Below, piece after piece: positions 1 to 11,393 of a DNA stretch of 64,000 nt; the stretch's first letter is position 1, and each line of letters begins with the position of its first letter. The notes under the pieces were generated by a model. It was given only the letters and a program-made list of their open reading frames with translations. It did no database searches and was not told where the DNA came from. The position numbers were made by a program, and so were the translations under genes. Source of the stretch: Ligustrum vulgare (taxonomy: Eukaryota > Streptophyta > Magnoliopsida > Lamiales > Oleaceae); assembly GCA_963555705.1 (NCBI GenBank), contig OY743181.1:30198513-30262512 (forward strand), given 5' to 3'.

Positions 1-33
1 ATTAGTATGTGTTCTTGATGTTGATGTGGTGTA

Positions 34-158
34 CCTACTCCTTCTTTTTTTTTTTAAACATTACAATTGGGGGGGTCTAAGGGAAGGGGCATAGACTTGA
101 ACCCGTACCTCCTCCTAGTAGGGCTGATCTTTAACTACTTGAGCTATCACCCTTGGTC
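34..158 (-). mobile_element. tRNA-derived SINE
   Basis: Read on the minus strand, this starts with a tRNA-like head. An A-box-like TAGCTCAAGTAG lies at 135-146 and a B-box-like GGGTTCAAGTC at 94-104, the spacing of an internal Pol III promoter. The head is followed by a short body and an A-rich tail (poly-T at about 43-55 on plus). The same 9 bp, TGTGGTGTA, flank both sides (25-33 and 159-167), which fits a TSD. Caveat: related GTGGTGTAATT motifs recur near 212 and 257, so the duplication could be chance. At about 125 bp it is short for a plant SINE. Confidence 0.6.
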
Positions 159-167
159 TGTGGTGTA

Positions 168-2432
168 TCATGTTTTATTTTCATTTTACTTAGTGAATGT
201 TATATTAGGAATGTGGTGTAATTATAAAATTCATATTTTAATAGATGTGTATATATAATGTGGTGTAATTAACAAAATTAGTGATGTCAATATAATTACC
301 CTTTATTGAAGAACATTTTTTGGCTCCTAAATCCAAGGTTCTTTCTTTCTTTGTGACAAGGAAAAATTGAAATTTTGTCGTTCTTAGTAATTTCATATGA
401 GCCTTAGTTCTCTCTTTATCAATTAATTTTTCTCTATCAATTAATTTCTACACACATCTTCATTTAATAGAATCAACATTTCTTCACATTGCCTTAAATT
501 TGTGTTGTGGTTATCAATTACAACAAACTCATATTTTGATGTACTACTATTACAACTTCTGGAAGTTTAGTCATTATCTTTCTGTTTAAATAACTCACCA
601 ATTCTGATTTTATTGAAACTCGAATTATATTTATTTCTCCTTTAAAATACCAAGATCTTGAAATTGCATCTACATCTACTAAAGAGATAATCTCTTCACC
701 TAAATGTGAAATAGATCTAAAATCTTTTAACTCAGTTTTCTATTGAACCTTTCTTTTTCATCCATATTCATATAAACATATATAATCAAGTTTATGTGAT
801 ACTTCTACTCTGAATCTAAATAAATTCACCAACTTACTAAGCTACAATAATCAACAAATCTTATATTCATTTCTTCTTATTGGAAATCCTCAACAGGGAA
901 AAAGTGTGAGTCATATATCACTCTATTGGGACATATCGTATTTGACTGAAGTGCTACGTATCCTTTTAGGCCTCAATATTTATTCTGTATTGACTTGATT
1001 CATGACCATTGTCGGCTCAATTATGTCTATTCCTTCTACATGGAACAACACAATACTCAAATCACTATACATTATTTTAAATCAGGATCAGAAGAAAATA
1101 TGTATCCGATGAACTTGTTCTGAACATCTCAATTTCGATATAATGTATATTGAAATATGGATTTTTGGATAGCTTTGTTTAAAATTTCAAAATCCTAAAA
1201 TAATATCAATATCCTTCGCTATTTGAGAAATATTGATTATTTCTATTCATTCTATTCAAATTATCTATGTTGATTATATTATGAGATTTGAACTTTAAAT
1301 ATACTATTTTTGGGATACAAATTTCCTTAGCCCCTTTTAAAAAATTTATTTGAATAAAAAGTTTTTTGAATAGTGAACTTTAAGAGAATGTGTGATTAAA
1401 AAGTATGGAATTTTTTATGAATTTATGTATAATATTATTTTCTTGATAAATGTGTGGTTGAAAGAAGTGAGAAAAATATGTATTTTATTTATAATGGGGG
1501 TCAGACTGGGACTTTGTTTTGTTTTCCATTTTGACTATATGAGAGTATCCTTGTGTAGAACTCTAAATATCTTTTGAAATGGTATATTGATGTAGATATT
1601 TGATTAGTGTGTGTACCCGAACCAGAACCATTTAATAAAGAAGGTAGACAATTTTGAAATGCTAGTTTGAAATTACTTATTTTGATGAGACGTAACTTTT
1701 GTTATGATTGACTGTATTATGTTTCAACAATGATGCGAGTAACTAGGTAGTGAATATTTCAAAATAGTATATTAGAAGCTCACTTTTGATGGTGGTACAA
1801 GTGCCCAAAACTAAGACAGAAATACCAACTTAAAAAGAAATTCAAAACAATAGTTTTAAGTGGCCAATTTCAACTAGCCATAACTTTTACTTTAATTATA
1901 GATTTTATAATCCGAAAATATTGTTACAAAGTACTCCATGAGAACTTCACATGATACCAAGAACTTTCTATTATGACTTCATATAACCAATAACTTTTAT
2001 AAGTTAAAATAAAATTTCTATAGTTATTTTGGAGTTATTAATAATTATTATATTGTGACTAAAGTATAAGTCTTATATTTTATAGGACCAATAGTAAGAA
2101 TAAACTAATTTAATTAATTGCATCATAGTCTCCGAGAAAACTATAAATATGGGTCATCCCCCTCCAATTTAAAGTTGTGGGATCGAACGAAAAGGTTATT
2201 GATGCCCCATTTCCAAAGGTATGTGTGTGGTTTGTTTATTATATTATAATATAATTATTGGGGAAAATTATTGTTAATATTATTAGTATTATCATATTAT
2301 TTTAAATAGAGAAATTAATAATTCATCGATGATGTATAATAAAGAGAGTTGACTCCTTTAAATTAGGGTGACCCTTATAAATAATTTAGTGTATATTTTA
2401 CATGCGCGCGTGCTCACACACACAAGATAGGC
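168..2432. other. AT-rich intergenic sequence without a recognised gene
   Basis: No reading frame here resembles a known protein and all are short. The sequence is AT-rich with local near-repeats, such as TATCAATTAATTT twice near 417-446. A TATA-like ACTATAAATATGG near 2140 is followed about 60 bp later by an ATG and a good 5' splice site. This is discussed as a finding but is not strong enough to call a gene. Confidence 0.5.
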
Positions 2433-2435
2433 AAT

Positions 2436-2860
2436 CACTACAACAAAAATAGCCTTTTGCAACGTTCAAAAAGTGTTGCCAAAAGGTTTTTGCAACATTT
2501 GACAAGTGTTGCAAATCGCAGTGTTGTCGTAGAGCAAAAACTTTTTGCAACGTTTTTTGAACGTTGTAAAAGACTGAAATAAACGTTGCAATAGACATTT
2601 TGCAACGTTTATTAAGTGATGCCGTAGATCATTTTGCAACGTTTATTAATTATTGCCATAGACCCATTTGCAATGTTTTTTAAGTGTTACAATAACTTTT
2701 AACCCAATCATTTGCAACGTTTATTGAGTGTTGCCGTAAACCCTTTTGCAAAGTTTATTAATTGTTGCGATATAGTCTTTTGCAACATTTTTTAAGTTTT
2801 GCAAAAACATTTACCCAACATTTTGCAACTTATTTTGAACGTTGCTATATGTTTTTTTTT
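2436..2860 (+). mobile_element. CACTA (En/Spm) transposon terminus with subterminal repeats
   Basis: The sequence opens with CACTACAACAAAAATAGCC, a typical CACTA terminal inverted repeat. It is followed by about 400 bp in which TTTTGCAACGTTT-type motifs recur every 40-60 bp in direct orientation, mixed with inverted AACGTTGC motifs. Arrays like this are the transposase-binding subterminal regions of the superfamily. No matching TAGTG end was found downstream, so this is a single end of a truncated or very diverged non-autonomous copy. The 3-bp TSD cannot be tested. Confidence 0.75.
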
Positions 2861-3400
2861 TTTAATATTATTGAAGAAATTATTTATAAAACCCAAATTT
2901 TTTGAATTAATTCATTAAAATGGTAATTTACACAAAAAGCAAAAGTAAATACATTATGAATTTTCGAATCCATACAAAATAAAGTCTTGATAATGTTTAA
3001 CAAATCCACAAACCATACATAATAACAAATCTACAAAAGAAAGTGATGATAATGTTTAACAAATTCGCAAAAGAACATCATCATCATATTACAAAAGAAA
3101 GATTTTACTACAGGAACATCAACTTCATCTTGCAATATAATCGCACCTTTAGATCGCAAAATCTGGTCCATCTCCAAAAGAATATATTCGAAGTTGCACC
3201 TATAACGAATTTGAGCAAAGTTATAAGTGAATATCACGCTTTACTTAATAAATGGTAGAAAAAATAAAAAATAGAGTTAAAACCCATAAATTAATTTCAT
3301 AGAAATTGATATGACTCGTCCTAAATCAATCTACTAGACCTGAGACGTGAAGTGCACCAATGACAAATGTCAGCTAGATGCTAGATCTACCACCAAGGAA
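2861..3400. other. AT-rich sequence, possible interior of the CACTA element
   Basis: No protein family is recognised. Short overlapping frames on both strands at 3031-3258 look like chance. The phrase TGATAATGTTTAACAAAT occurs twice (near 2989 and 3046), a local duplication of about 57 bp. This may be interior of the CACTA copy that starts at 2436, but nothing proves it. Confidence 0.4.
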
Positions 3401-3404
3401 ATTG

Positions 3405-3700
3405 ACCTTTCACCCCAAGTGTAAAAACCTAAAATTAGACGTGTTAACTTTCATTTCCTTCCCTTCTATTATAAAAATTTTTACAGAAATTTCCATAGAA
3501 CCTCCCCTATAAATTAGACTTAGCCAACCTGTAAAGAGACATCACAACTAACATAATAATTTAAAAATCAAACCAACAACCAAACAACATCCAATATCAA
3601 TCCTCAACTCCTCAACTTCACAAATTCAACAATAAACTCCATCTAACTAAATATGACATTAATAAACTACTAAATCAAATTTAAAACTAATTCATAGTAT
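3405..3700 (-). repeat. Fragment of a chromovirus-type LTR (3' end of the LTR)
   Basis: This matches, with many changes, the terminal 300 bp of the solo LTR at 29051-32238, in the same orientation. Shared blocks include TTTTTACAGAAATTTCC, CCTCCCCTATAAATTAGAC and GCCAACCTGTAAAGAGACATC. The rest of the LTR is missing. It is an old fragment whose edges are approximate. Confidence 0.6.
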
Positions 3701-3816
3701 CAAACAAAGTTATAAAAAATTTTGAATTTAAATTAAGCTTGTTTTCAAATTGACTTATCCGAAGTTAGTCAAATTGACTTAACATGTCTCATTTACTCTA
3801 GGGCAAGTGGGTGAAT

Positions 3817-5249
3817 TGTTGGATAGTGTATGCCCGTTGAGTTAATTTATTTGTACTCGTGACATTTTTGGAATAAAATATTATTTTGATTAAATATTTG
3901 ATTATATTATTTTGAGCTTGCATTAGTCCATAGATCGATTCGATATTACTAATTGAGTGTTTAAGTTGTTAAATACAGAAAGATTCAATTTGTAATTCGA
4001 TTTAAAATTATTGTTCACGATCAGTAAAATAAATATGGATAATTTATTTTTGATCGTCTCGATTTCATTAAAATCTATCTTTGATTTTGAAAATGAAATT
4101 GAGAGTACATTTGATGTGTATTGAACGGGACCACGTGAAATTAATTTGTGACATTGACCGTGCAAATTTAATTTCACTTGACTATCGTACATGGAACCTT
4201 AATCCTAATCGGATAATGAACTTCGATTACTAACTTGAAGTTCTTTGAGGTATCAATTGGTGAGATCAAATTGTTGGTCAATATCTCGGTACTTTGGGAA
4301 TTAAAGTAAACTAACGAGGAACATATATTCGTATTATGGAATCCGTCACCTTTAGGTATGATCATGATCTCACTGGTTCTTGTAGTGGACAGTTAAATCT
4401 GAGCTCAGTAATTCGACAGTGATTGTTGAATTTTATGATGTGATGTGATCACATTGAACTGTCAGATAGAAGATGGGAGTTGAGAATTTATGAATATTTA
4501 GATAAGGGTATTTTGGTCGTTTAACCTTACTTCGAATATTTCAGTTGACCGACGGGGGTAACATGTAAGAGCGATAAGTCAGAGGATATAATTATTGGTT
4601 ATTGCTTCAGTAATTACAATTTTACTAAGAGTGCAATCTCGTTCTTTTAGTGGAATAGAACGTGATTAATAAATTATTTTGATTGGTCAAGAGTTGACTA
4701 GATCATAATTAATTTATTGGAGCTTAGTTTAACTGGGTCCGATCAGGTTCCCTTGGTGGCTTCAATATAACAAGCATATACAGGCTTATAACTTGTATTG
4801 GGCCATGCAGAAATGGGTCTAGGTTATAGTATTAGGGTTGGTAGGGTTTTTAGAGGGTAAAGAAGTTATAAATAGTCTTCTAAGACTATTTTTCTTAACC
4901 TAATACACTTGTTGGCGGGACACACACTAAAGTGTGAAGTGTGTGTTTTCTTCTCTTGATTAAAACCCTAACCCTAGTGTAATCAAAACCCAGAGAAAAG
5001 TGACCACACACTTGCATAGCCTCTGTTGGAGAACAACAAAGAAAACTTGAAGGTTTGGAGATTGGTGGAATCAAGAACAATACAGATAATTGTCAAAGCA
5101 CGCTACAAGGGTAACGCTAAACTATTATCTGTTCAAAATTATTTAATCTAGTCAAATACATAAAACAGCGAATTCCTATTATGGGATGATCCAAATCATA
5201 GGAAATTAATTTTTGTGATTAGATATCCATTTGTTTTATTTTCCCAACA
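3817..5249 (+). mobile_element. Probable solo LTR, Copia-like
   Basis: The block begins TGTTGGATAGTG and ends TTTTCCCAACA, so it has TG...CA ends inside a short inverted repeat (TGTTGG/CCAACA). A promoter-like TTATAAATAG lies at about 4865-4874, followed by a leader. No primer binding site follows the 3' end, so this looks like a lone LTR of about 1.43 kb. The flanking 5-mers (TGAAT, AACAC) do not match, so no TSD supports the edges. Assignment to Copia is inferred from size, ends and general style. Confidence 0.5.
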
Positions 5250-5350
5250 AACACAACCCACCAAACCAAAATCTACAACTTCACTATTATATGAGCGAAA
5301 GATAAATCCTTCTAAGCTTCACTGCTTTGTCAAGAAGGAAGCTTCACATG

Positions 5351-5450
<100 letters not shown>

Positions 5451-5604
5451 AGAAGATAACTATATCCTAAAAGATCATATTTTGTGCTAAACATCAAAAA
5501 CATATCAAGGGCTACGAAAAAATTAAAAACTTCTCTCTTTTTCAAATTAACCAAATATTCCAATCTATCTTTAGATTCCCACTGCTGACTGAGTTATATA
5601 ATAA

Positions 5605-7147
5605 GAGCAACTCCAACCGAACTATAAATGGCATTTCACTCCAAGATGAAGTCATCTTCTTCCTCCAATCGAACTACATCTGTATAGTCAAAATGACGGA
5701 GTGAACAGTGCAACTGTTCATTTAGCGCAAGTTTTTTAGTTCTGGGTTTTTTTCAATTTTACCCTTCATTTTTGTATACCAAATTTGTTTTCTTCCTTCT
5801 ATGTCCATTGATGATTATTTTTTTATAATTTTGTTTTGTTAAATTTATTTATATTCTTTGTGATTTTTTTATTATTATTTTTATTAACATAATGAATTAA
5901 TTTAATCTAGAATAAATAAAAACTAATGATAATATTAAAATAAAATAGCTCATGAGTAAAATTAAAAAGTTACATAATAGATAGGAAAAATTGAAGAACA
6001 TAAAATCACGACACGATAAGAAAACGTGAAATAAAATATGAAAAGTAAACTAAACTATGATAATTTAATAATATGGTAAGTCATTTCCGGATCCTCCTAA
6101 ACCATCAAAATATTTACTAAACTTAGTAGAACTATTTTGTGCTTCCTTACTTTGTCGTTGAGATCTCTTTTCATAATTCGTAGTCGTTTGCTTCGAATAA
6201 ACTAACATGAACTTGGATATGGTATGGAGTCCAAGTCTTTAAGTAAAGTTTTATTCTGGTATGCCATATGCCATATTAATAAGATTTGAAGCTAACAATT
6301 CAACGGTTCAAATGTGATGAAATATATCCAACGATTAAGATGCAATATCTCAAATTAGGTAAGATAAGATTTGAATATATCGACCAACAGTTCAGTGTGA
6401 TGAAATACATCCAACAATTAAGATGTGGCATCTCAAATTAGATAAGATATGATTTCAAAATATCAATCTAACGGTTTCGAGTAAATGAAATCAAAATTGG
6501 ACGACTATATAAGAGTGTTGTTTGTTCTAAAACTAATTCATCATTTTGATTTGAAATAAATGAATTTCAATACTATTAGTCCCTCTAACTATTCATCTTC
6601 CATGTCTGACGAAAATGATGACGTAGATCAAGGACTGATTGCTGATCTTGAAGCAATTGATACACAGGAAGAACTAGTATCTCGTTTGTATAACAAGAAC
6701 AACATCGTAGTATGTCACTTCCTTGATCAACAAAAAATTACGTGACTCGTGGAGGATCAAAACCTGGTCATGTAGTCATCAATCGCAATCGAGGTATTGC
6801 TGATGCAAACCTTTTCAATGACTATTTTCAAAAAAAGTTTTCATGTGATTTGTAACTTTTTATGTAAAATGGTTTATCTTGATAATTGTGAGATTAATGT
6901 ATATTTTTTAATAAACGTAATATTTTCAATAATTATTTTAAATTATTGATTTATAAAATTGACTAGTCATTAAATACTTTTAGAAATAATTAATGTTGAG
7001 AATTGAAAATAATAAGAGAATATAAAGTTTGTTGTTTAGTTGGTGTAAGATTTAGAGTTCTAAGGTGGAGATGGCCATGATAGTGCGAAATTATTCCATT
7101 TTAGAGTAAATTTACTCTATTTTGGAGTCAATAGGTTGGAGATGCTT
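5605..7147 (+). mobile_element. PIF/Harbinger DNA transposon, degenerate
   Basis: The ends are GAGCAACTCCAACC and, inverted, AAGCATCTCCAACC: a 14-bp TIR with two mismatches. The trinucleotide TAA is duplicated on both sides (5602-5604 and 7148-7150), the 3-bp TSD expected for the superfamily. Inside are two copies of an approximately 80-bp promoter repeat (about 6300-6470), a TATA box near 6505, and the start of a transposase frame. At 1.54 kb the element is too short to be autonomous. Confidence 0.85.
6560..6855 (+). pseudogene. Harbinger transposase N-terminal remnant
   Basis: The frame starts at 6560, about 50 bp after the TATA box of the element. It gives an acidic Ser/Asp/Glu-rich leader of 61 residues and stops. 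One frame over, from about 6735, the text continues with INRNRG and NDYFQKKF. This resembles the segment just before the nuclease domain of PIF/Harbinger transposases, which commonly reads RDR...DYF. A frameshift near 6738 separates the two parts, and the catalytic DDE region is absent. It is a dead 5' remnant of the transposase gene. Confidence 0.6.
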
Positions 7148-7164
7148 TAAAAACACTCCCAATT

Positions 7165-7394
7165 TCATCAAATATCACCAACCAATACTACCAACCATAA
7201 TAAAATATGGGAGATAAATATTTGGTTTTTGAGTAAGTTAATAAAAAAACCCTTTTCTTGACCAGTGGTTAACGGTATTGCTTGGCCACTAAGCATTTCA
7301 TACAAAAGGATCCTGACACTCCACCAATCAACATTTTTACTATGACCTTTAGCATGTAATATTTCTGGAGCCATGTACTTTGTGGTTCCACATA
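7165..7394 (-). pseudogene. AGC-type protein kinase fragment (S6K-like)
   Basis: The minus-strand frame reads CGTTKYMAPEILHAKGH, then VDWWSVRILLYEMLSGQ. This is the P+1 loop and subdomains VIII-IX of an AGC-family serine/threonine kinase, closest in memory to plant S6-kinase homologues. The glycine normally found in WSVGILLYEM is arginine here. Homology ends within about 15 residues after the SGQ motif, at a probable frameshift. A hAT element (7395-8734) interrupts the upstream side. Host sequence resumes at 8743, but protein similarity there was not convincing. It is a broken kinase copy, not a working gene. Confidence 0.75.
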
Positions 7395-8734
7395 CAGGGA
7401 CGGATCCAGGAAGTCGATCCAGGACGAGCGAATTTGATCTAGCAGGAGCGGACACTACAAGGTAAGGGAAAAAATTTTGGCACCAAAATTACAAGATAAT
7501 ATAAAAAAATGGCATATTCAGCATGAGCGGCCAAAGGCCCTCGTTGTAAGCTAGATCCACCTACTGGTGGATCCGTCGACGGCCAGCTAGTGCGTGGATC
7601 GGCTGCCAACTAGCGCGGCCTCGCTAGCTGGCCGTCAATGGATTCACCGATTACTGTGTAACCTGTGTTCATAAGTTTTGCCGTCGCTATTGCATGAGTA
7701 ATTTTTTTTTTTTTTTTGGGCTGATTTCTTGTCTTGGTCATTTTCTTTCAAATACTTCAACCCATTTTAATGGCCCAACTTCCCAATAACCCATAACCCA
7801 ATAATGAATAACCCAAACAAATATACAAGTCTTCCGACCAATTTCTTCTTCAGACTTCAAATCCTTTGCTCAGTTACTCAAACGCAGTCGCAGCTGGCTC
7901 CTCTTACGATTTTGAATCGTCTAGTTGTGACTGGTGCGCCTCCCTTAGACCCTTATCCTCTTCAACTCTGACTCCGACTTCCAGACTGCCAGTCGTTGGG
8001 TCTTCACCCTTCGTTCAGGACTTCGAGTTTGGTAAGTAACTTGTAATGTTTTCATTTTGTAATTTCTAAGTTCTGATGAGTTTGAACCTTGATTCTCTTC
8101 TTCCTCTTCGTTGGGTCCTGAGATTTGCAGCCCCGTGACGTCCATAGATACCAGGAGCAGCTGTTGCAAAGCAAATCAATGGCAGGGGCAAGGAATTTTG
8201 TAATTGATTCTTAATTTCTCATCTTATTTCTCAAGTAATGGGAGGCTAACCCTTGATTTTAGTTTTGAAGTGATATATTTGTTAATTTTACTGAAGTTTT
8301 ATTATTAACTATTAAGTTTTTTGATTCATTATGATTGATTTGGAAATTATGCCTAAATGTTACATTTAAGTTTTTGCAATGTGGTTAGATTTATGAATTG
8401 TGATTATTGGGATGAAAATATGATTTGATTGGTGAATTGTGATTATTGATTTATAGGTTGTGAACTGAGATTTGGTGAAAATATGCTTTGATTTGTGAAT
8501 TGTGATTATTGATTTATAGGTTGTGAATTGAGATTTGGTGAATATTTGATTTGATTTGTAATCAATAATTTACAAATTATGGAACTTTTTTTTTCCAACC
8601 TATTTATTCATTTTTAATATTATTTCATTAAATAATATTCATAATCTCACTACTACGATCGTTAACGTTCGTCAATCAACGGTCAACGCTCTAGCTGGAG
8701 TTCTCGGCTGGATCCATCACTGGATCCACCCCTA
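7395..8734. mobile_element. hAT (Tip100-like) transposon, non-autonomous
   Basis: The ends are CAGGGACGGATCCAG and CTGGATCCACCCCTA, imperfect TIRs of the CAGGGGCGGA type seen in plant hAT-Tip100 elements. The 8-bp TSD TCCACATA is perfect (7387-7394 and 8735-8742). The element splits the kinase pseudogene. Inside, a 25-bp inverted repeat forms a GC-rich hairpin at 7566-7648, and a roughly 70-bp sequence is tandemly repeated at about 8391-8560. No transposase frame is present, so it is a 1.34-kb deletion derivative. Confidence 0.9.
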
Positions 8735-8949
8735 TCCACATATTATATACAAGACAATGTAAATGACAAGTTGTTCCTCTCATTTTGTCTCTGACAGCGG
8801 AATCACACCAACAATGCTAGTTAGGGTGATTGTTCTTTGCTTTTGATTTGGTTGGTTTGGTTTAGAATTGATGGATGGATGGGTGGGAGTGAAGGGGGAA
8901 AGAAAAGATGATGAATAGTAATCATTTTTGTTTCATTTCATTTTATATT

Positions 8950-8954
<5 letters not shown>

Positions 8955-9023
<69 letters not shown>

Positions 9024-9027
9024 TTTC
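8955..9027. repeat. (TA)n microsatellite plus poly-T
   Basis: About 61 bp of TA dinucleotides is followed by a T run of about 13 bases. Confidence 0.95.
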
Positions 9028-9139
9028 CTATTATAAAATCTTAAATTATACAATACAAAAGAATTTTTTTATCCTTCATTAAAATAGTCAATAGATAGTT
9101 TATTAGTCAACTAACAGATCTTTGGATGAAATTGGATGG

Positions 9140-10788
9140 TGTTGAGTGCATTTTACATGTACATTTCATTTATTTTTGGTGGCACTTTTTGAGTAATTTG
9201 GACAAATATCTATTTAATTATGCATATTTTGTGGTTAAATAGGTTCAACAATCAACTTCATGGAGAAAGCACAAGAAAGGAGCTAAATGAATGAATAATT
9301 GAAGAAATTAAGGAGAAAATAGTCAAATCCTTCAAAGAGTCAAAGTTTGGGGACCAAATTGTTACTCCCGAAAAGTGGTGGATCACATGTACAATTGATC
9401 GAAGGACTAAATTGTAAGTTTCCAAAGTTGACGGACCTAAAGGCACTTTTGAAAGGGCTCAACTGAAAGTGATCAGAAACTTTGGGGATCAAGTTGATCT
9501 ACACTGAAAGTTGGAGGACCCAATTGTTGATCATTGAAAGACGGAGCTTCCAGATGAACCACGCGATCGTGTGGCTCTTACAAGTTGCGTTCGCGAGATA
9601 GGCCAAAAATTCAACCCGAGACTCACAAGGCCAACCACGCGATCGCGAGGCATTCTACCATGCGATCGTGTGGTCAAAATATAGAGCGATAATCTAGGAC
9701 GACCTAGTGCAACCCGGTTCTGCCCAAATGCTGTTATACGCGGATCTAGCGATTTGGGGGGTTTTTGAAGTGGTTTTGGCTAGTTTTTGAACCATTCCTC
9801 CCCCCTTTTTTAAGTCAAGAAACCCTAGCTCTCTCTTTCTCTTTTATTTTATCTCTTTTTATCTTGTAATTTCCCTTGTAAGTTGTATAGTTTTGTTGAT
9901 GAATATTGATTTGGGGAGAAATACCAACATTAATGTGGAAGAATAGTGATATTTTGAAGCAAGAATCATTGGTGAAGGGAAGTGTTTTTACTTAATCTTC
10001 ATATTTCTCTATTTATTTTACTTCATAGTTGAAATGATGTATTTAATTCTTGAATTTTATTATTATTTCACTATGGGCTAAACTATTTTGTGTTGGGATG
10101 TTGATGAAGCTTGATCTAGCTTAGTTGATTTTAATGCTTGTATTAAGAATTTAAACTTTTTATTATCTTGTGCATTTATTGTTGTATTTATTGACTAACA
10201 TTTATTGTAGCCACATTTATGCTTATGTTTCATGAGATGTGCAATTATTGAGAAATTGTTGTGTATTCTAGATCAATACAATAGTTGCTCTAGGTTCTTG
10301 TTTAGAATAGAGATATACCTAAAACCCTAGATGACCCATTGAGCTATTTTTACAAAGGTTTAATGTGATTGGTGTGTTTTTAATCGACATAGAGATATAG
10401 TAGGTTAATGCCACTAATTAGGGTAGATTTCACTCGAGAGAGGTAATTGGCTAAGCTTGGAAATTCGGGTCTAACATGATTAATGAATTGTATTTCTATT
10501 TGCTTGTGATAATTCAATTAGGTAATGGTCAAGTGGAATCAAGAATCCCGACACTCCTTTATCATCTATTCATCAGCATTTTTCTAGTTATTTATTTACA
10601 ATTGCAACTTTAATTCTAGTACGAGAACATTCCCAAACAAATCTTTATTGTGTGTGTTTCTTGTTAAAATTAATTATATTAGAGTGTAGTTGAAATAGAC
10701 AATCCTTGTGGGATCGATAAATCGGACTCAATTAGTCCACTATCACTTGTATGCGACTCGTGCACTTGCGGTGTGTTTGTAACGAACA
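9140..10788 (+). mobile_element. Athila-type solo LTR
   Basis: The block starts TGTTGAGTGCATTTTACATG and ends GTAACGAACA. It matches the 5' LTR of the Athila element at 32770 along its length, including the U3 phrase 'gaccaaatt', CpG-rich palindromic boxes (9559-9673) and the block 'tccttgtgggatcgataaa' near 10700. No gag/pol follows. The downstream ATTGGCAGGGATG could be a deleted remnant of the TGGCGCC...GGGGATTG primer site. ATTGG also occurs just upstream (9131-9135), but 4 bp away from the LTR edge, so the TSD is uncertain. Length is 1649 bp. Confidence 0.8.
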
Positions 10789-11393
10789 ATTGGCAGGGAT
10801 GTTTATTTCAAAAAAGGTAAAAGTCGGGATGAAATTGTCAAAAAAGCAAAGATAGAGATGAATTTTGCAAGAGAGTCTAAATGATAGGACATTTTATGCC
10901 AAATATCATTTCTAAAAATTAATTGTGCTACTGTAATTAAAAGTAGACGGGTTTGGAGAAATTTTTTTTGTCATAATCAAGTGTTGTGCATGGTAATCCA
11001 TGGCTTATAAAGTTGGTCAAATATACTATTATATACATATTTCTGCTCACAACTTACTAATTTACACGTTCTGTAGAAAAAAAAAATTATAAACACTTGG
11101 AAGAACGACGACTCAAGCAATATGGGGCAATTTGGCGTGCAACCATCTTCAACATTTTCCACGGAAATGGAAAATGCTTTCAATGGAATTTAATAAGGAA
11201 TCCGTTCGATTGCACTTTCATTGGGTGTAATTCATTTTTCACCTTATCTCGATCTCCGTAATTTCCTTGAAAACAAGGAAATATTTTCCTCGGGGAGGTT
11301 GAGAAATCATTGTTACATTTACTAATTTCAAATATCAATTCCACTTTTAATCAAACATACCAAAATTCCTTGATTTTTGTTTTTTACGAAAAT
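10789..11393. other. Intergenic sequence, nothing recognised
   Basis: A minus-strand frame of 68 codons at 10977-11183 has a plausible N-terminal half rich in Cys and Ser. It resembles no family I know, and composition does not favour coding. Confidence 0.4.
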
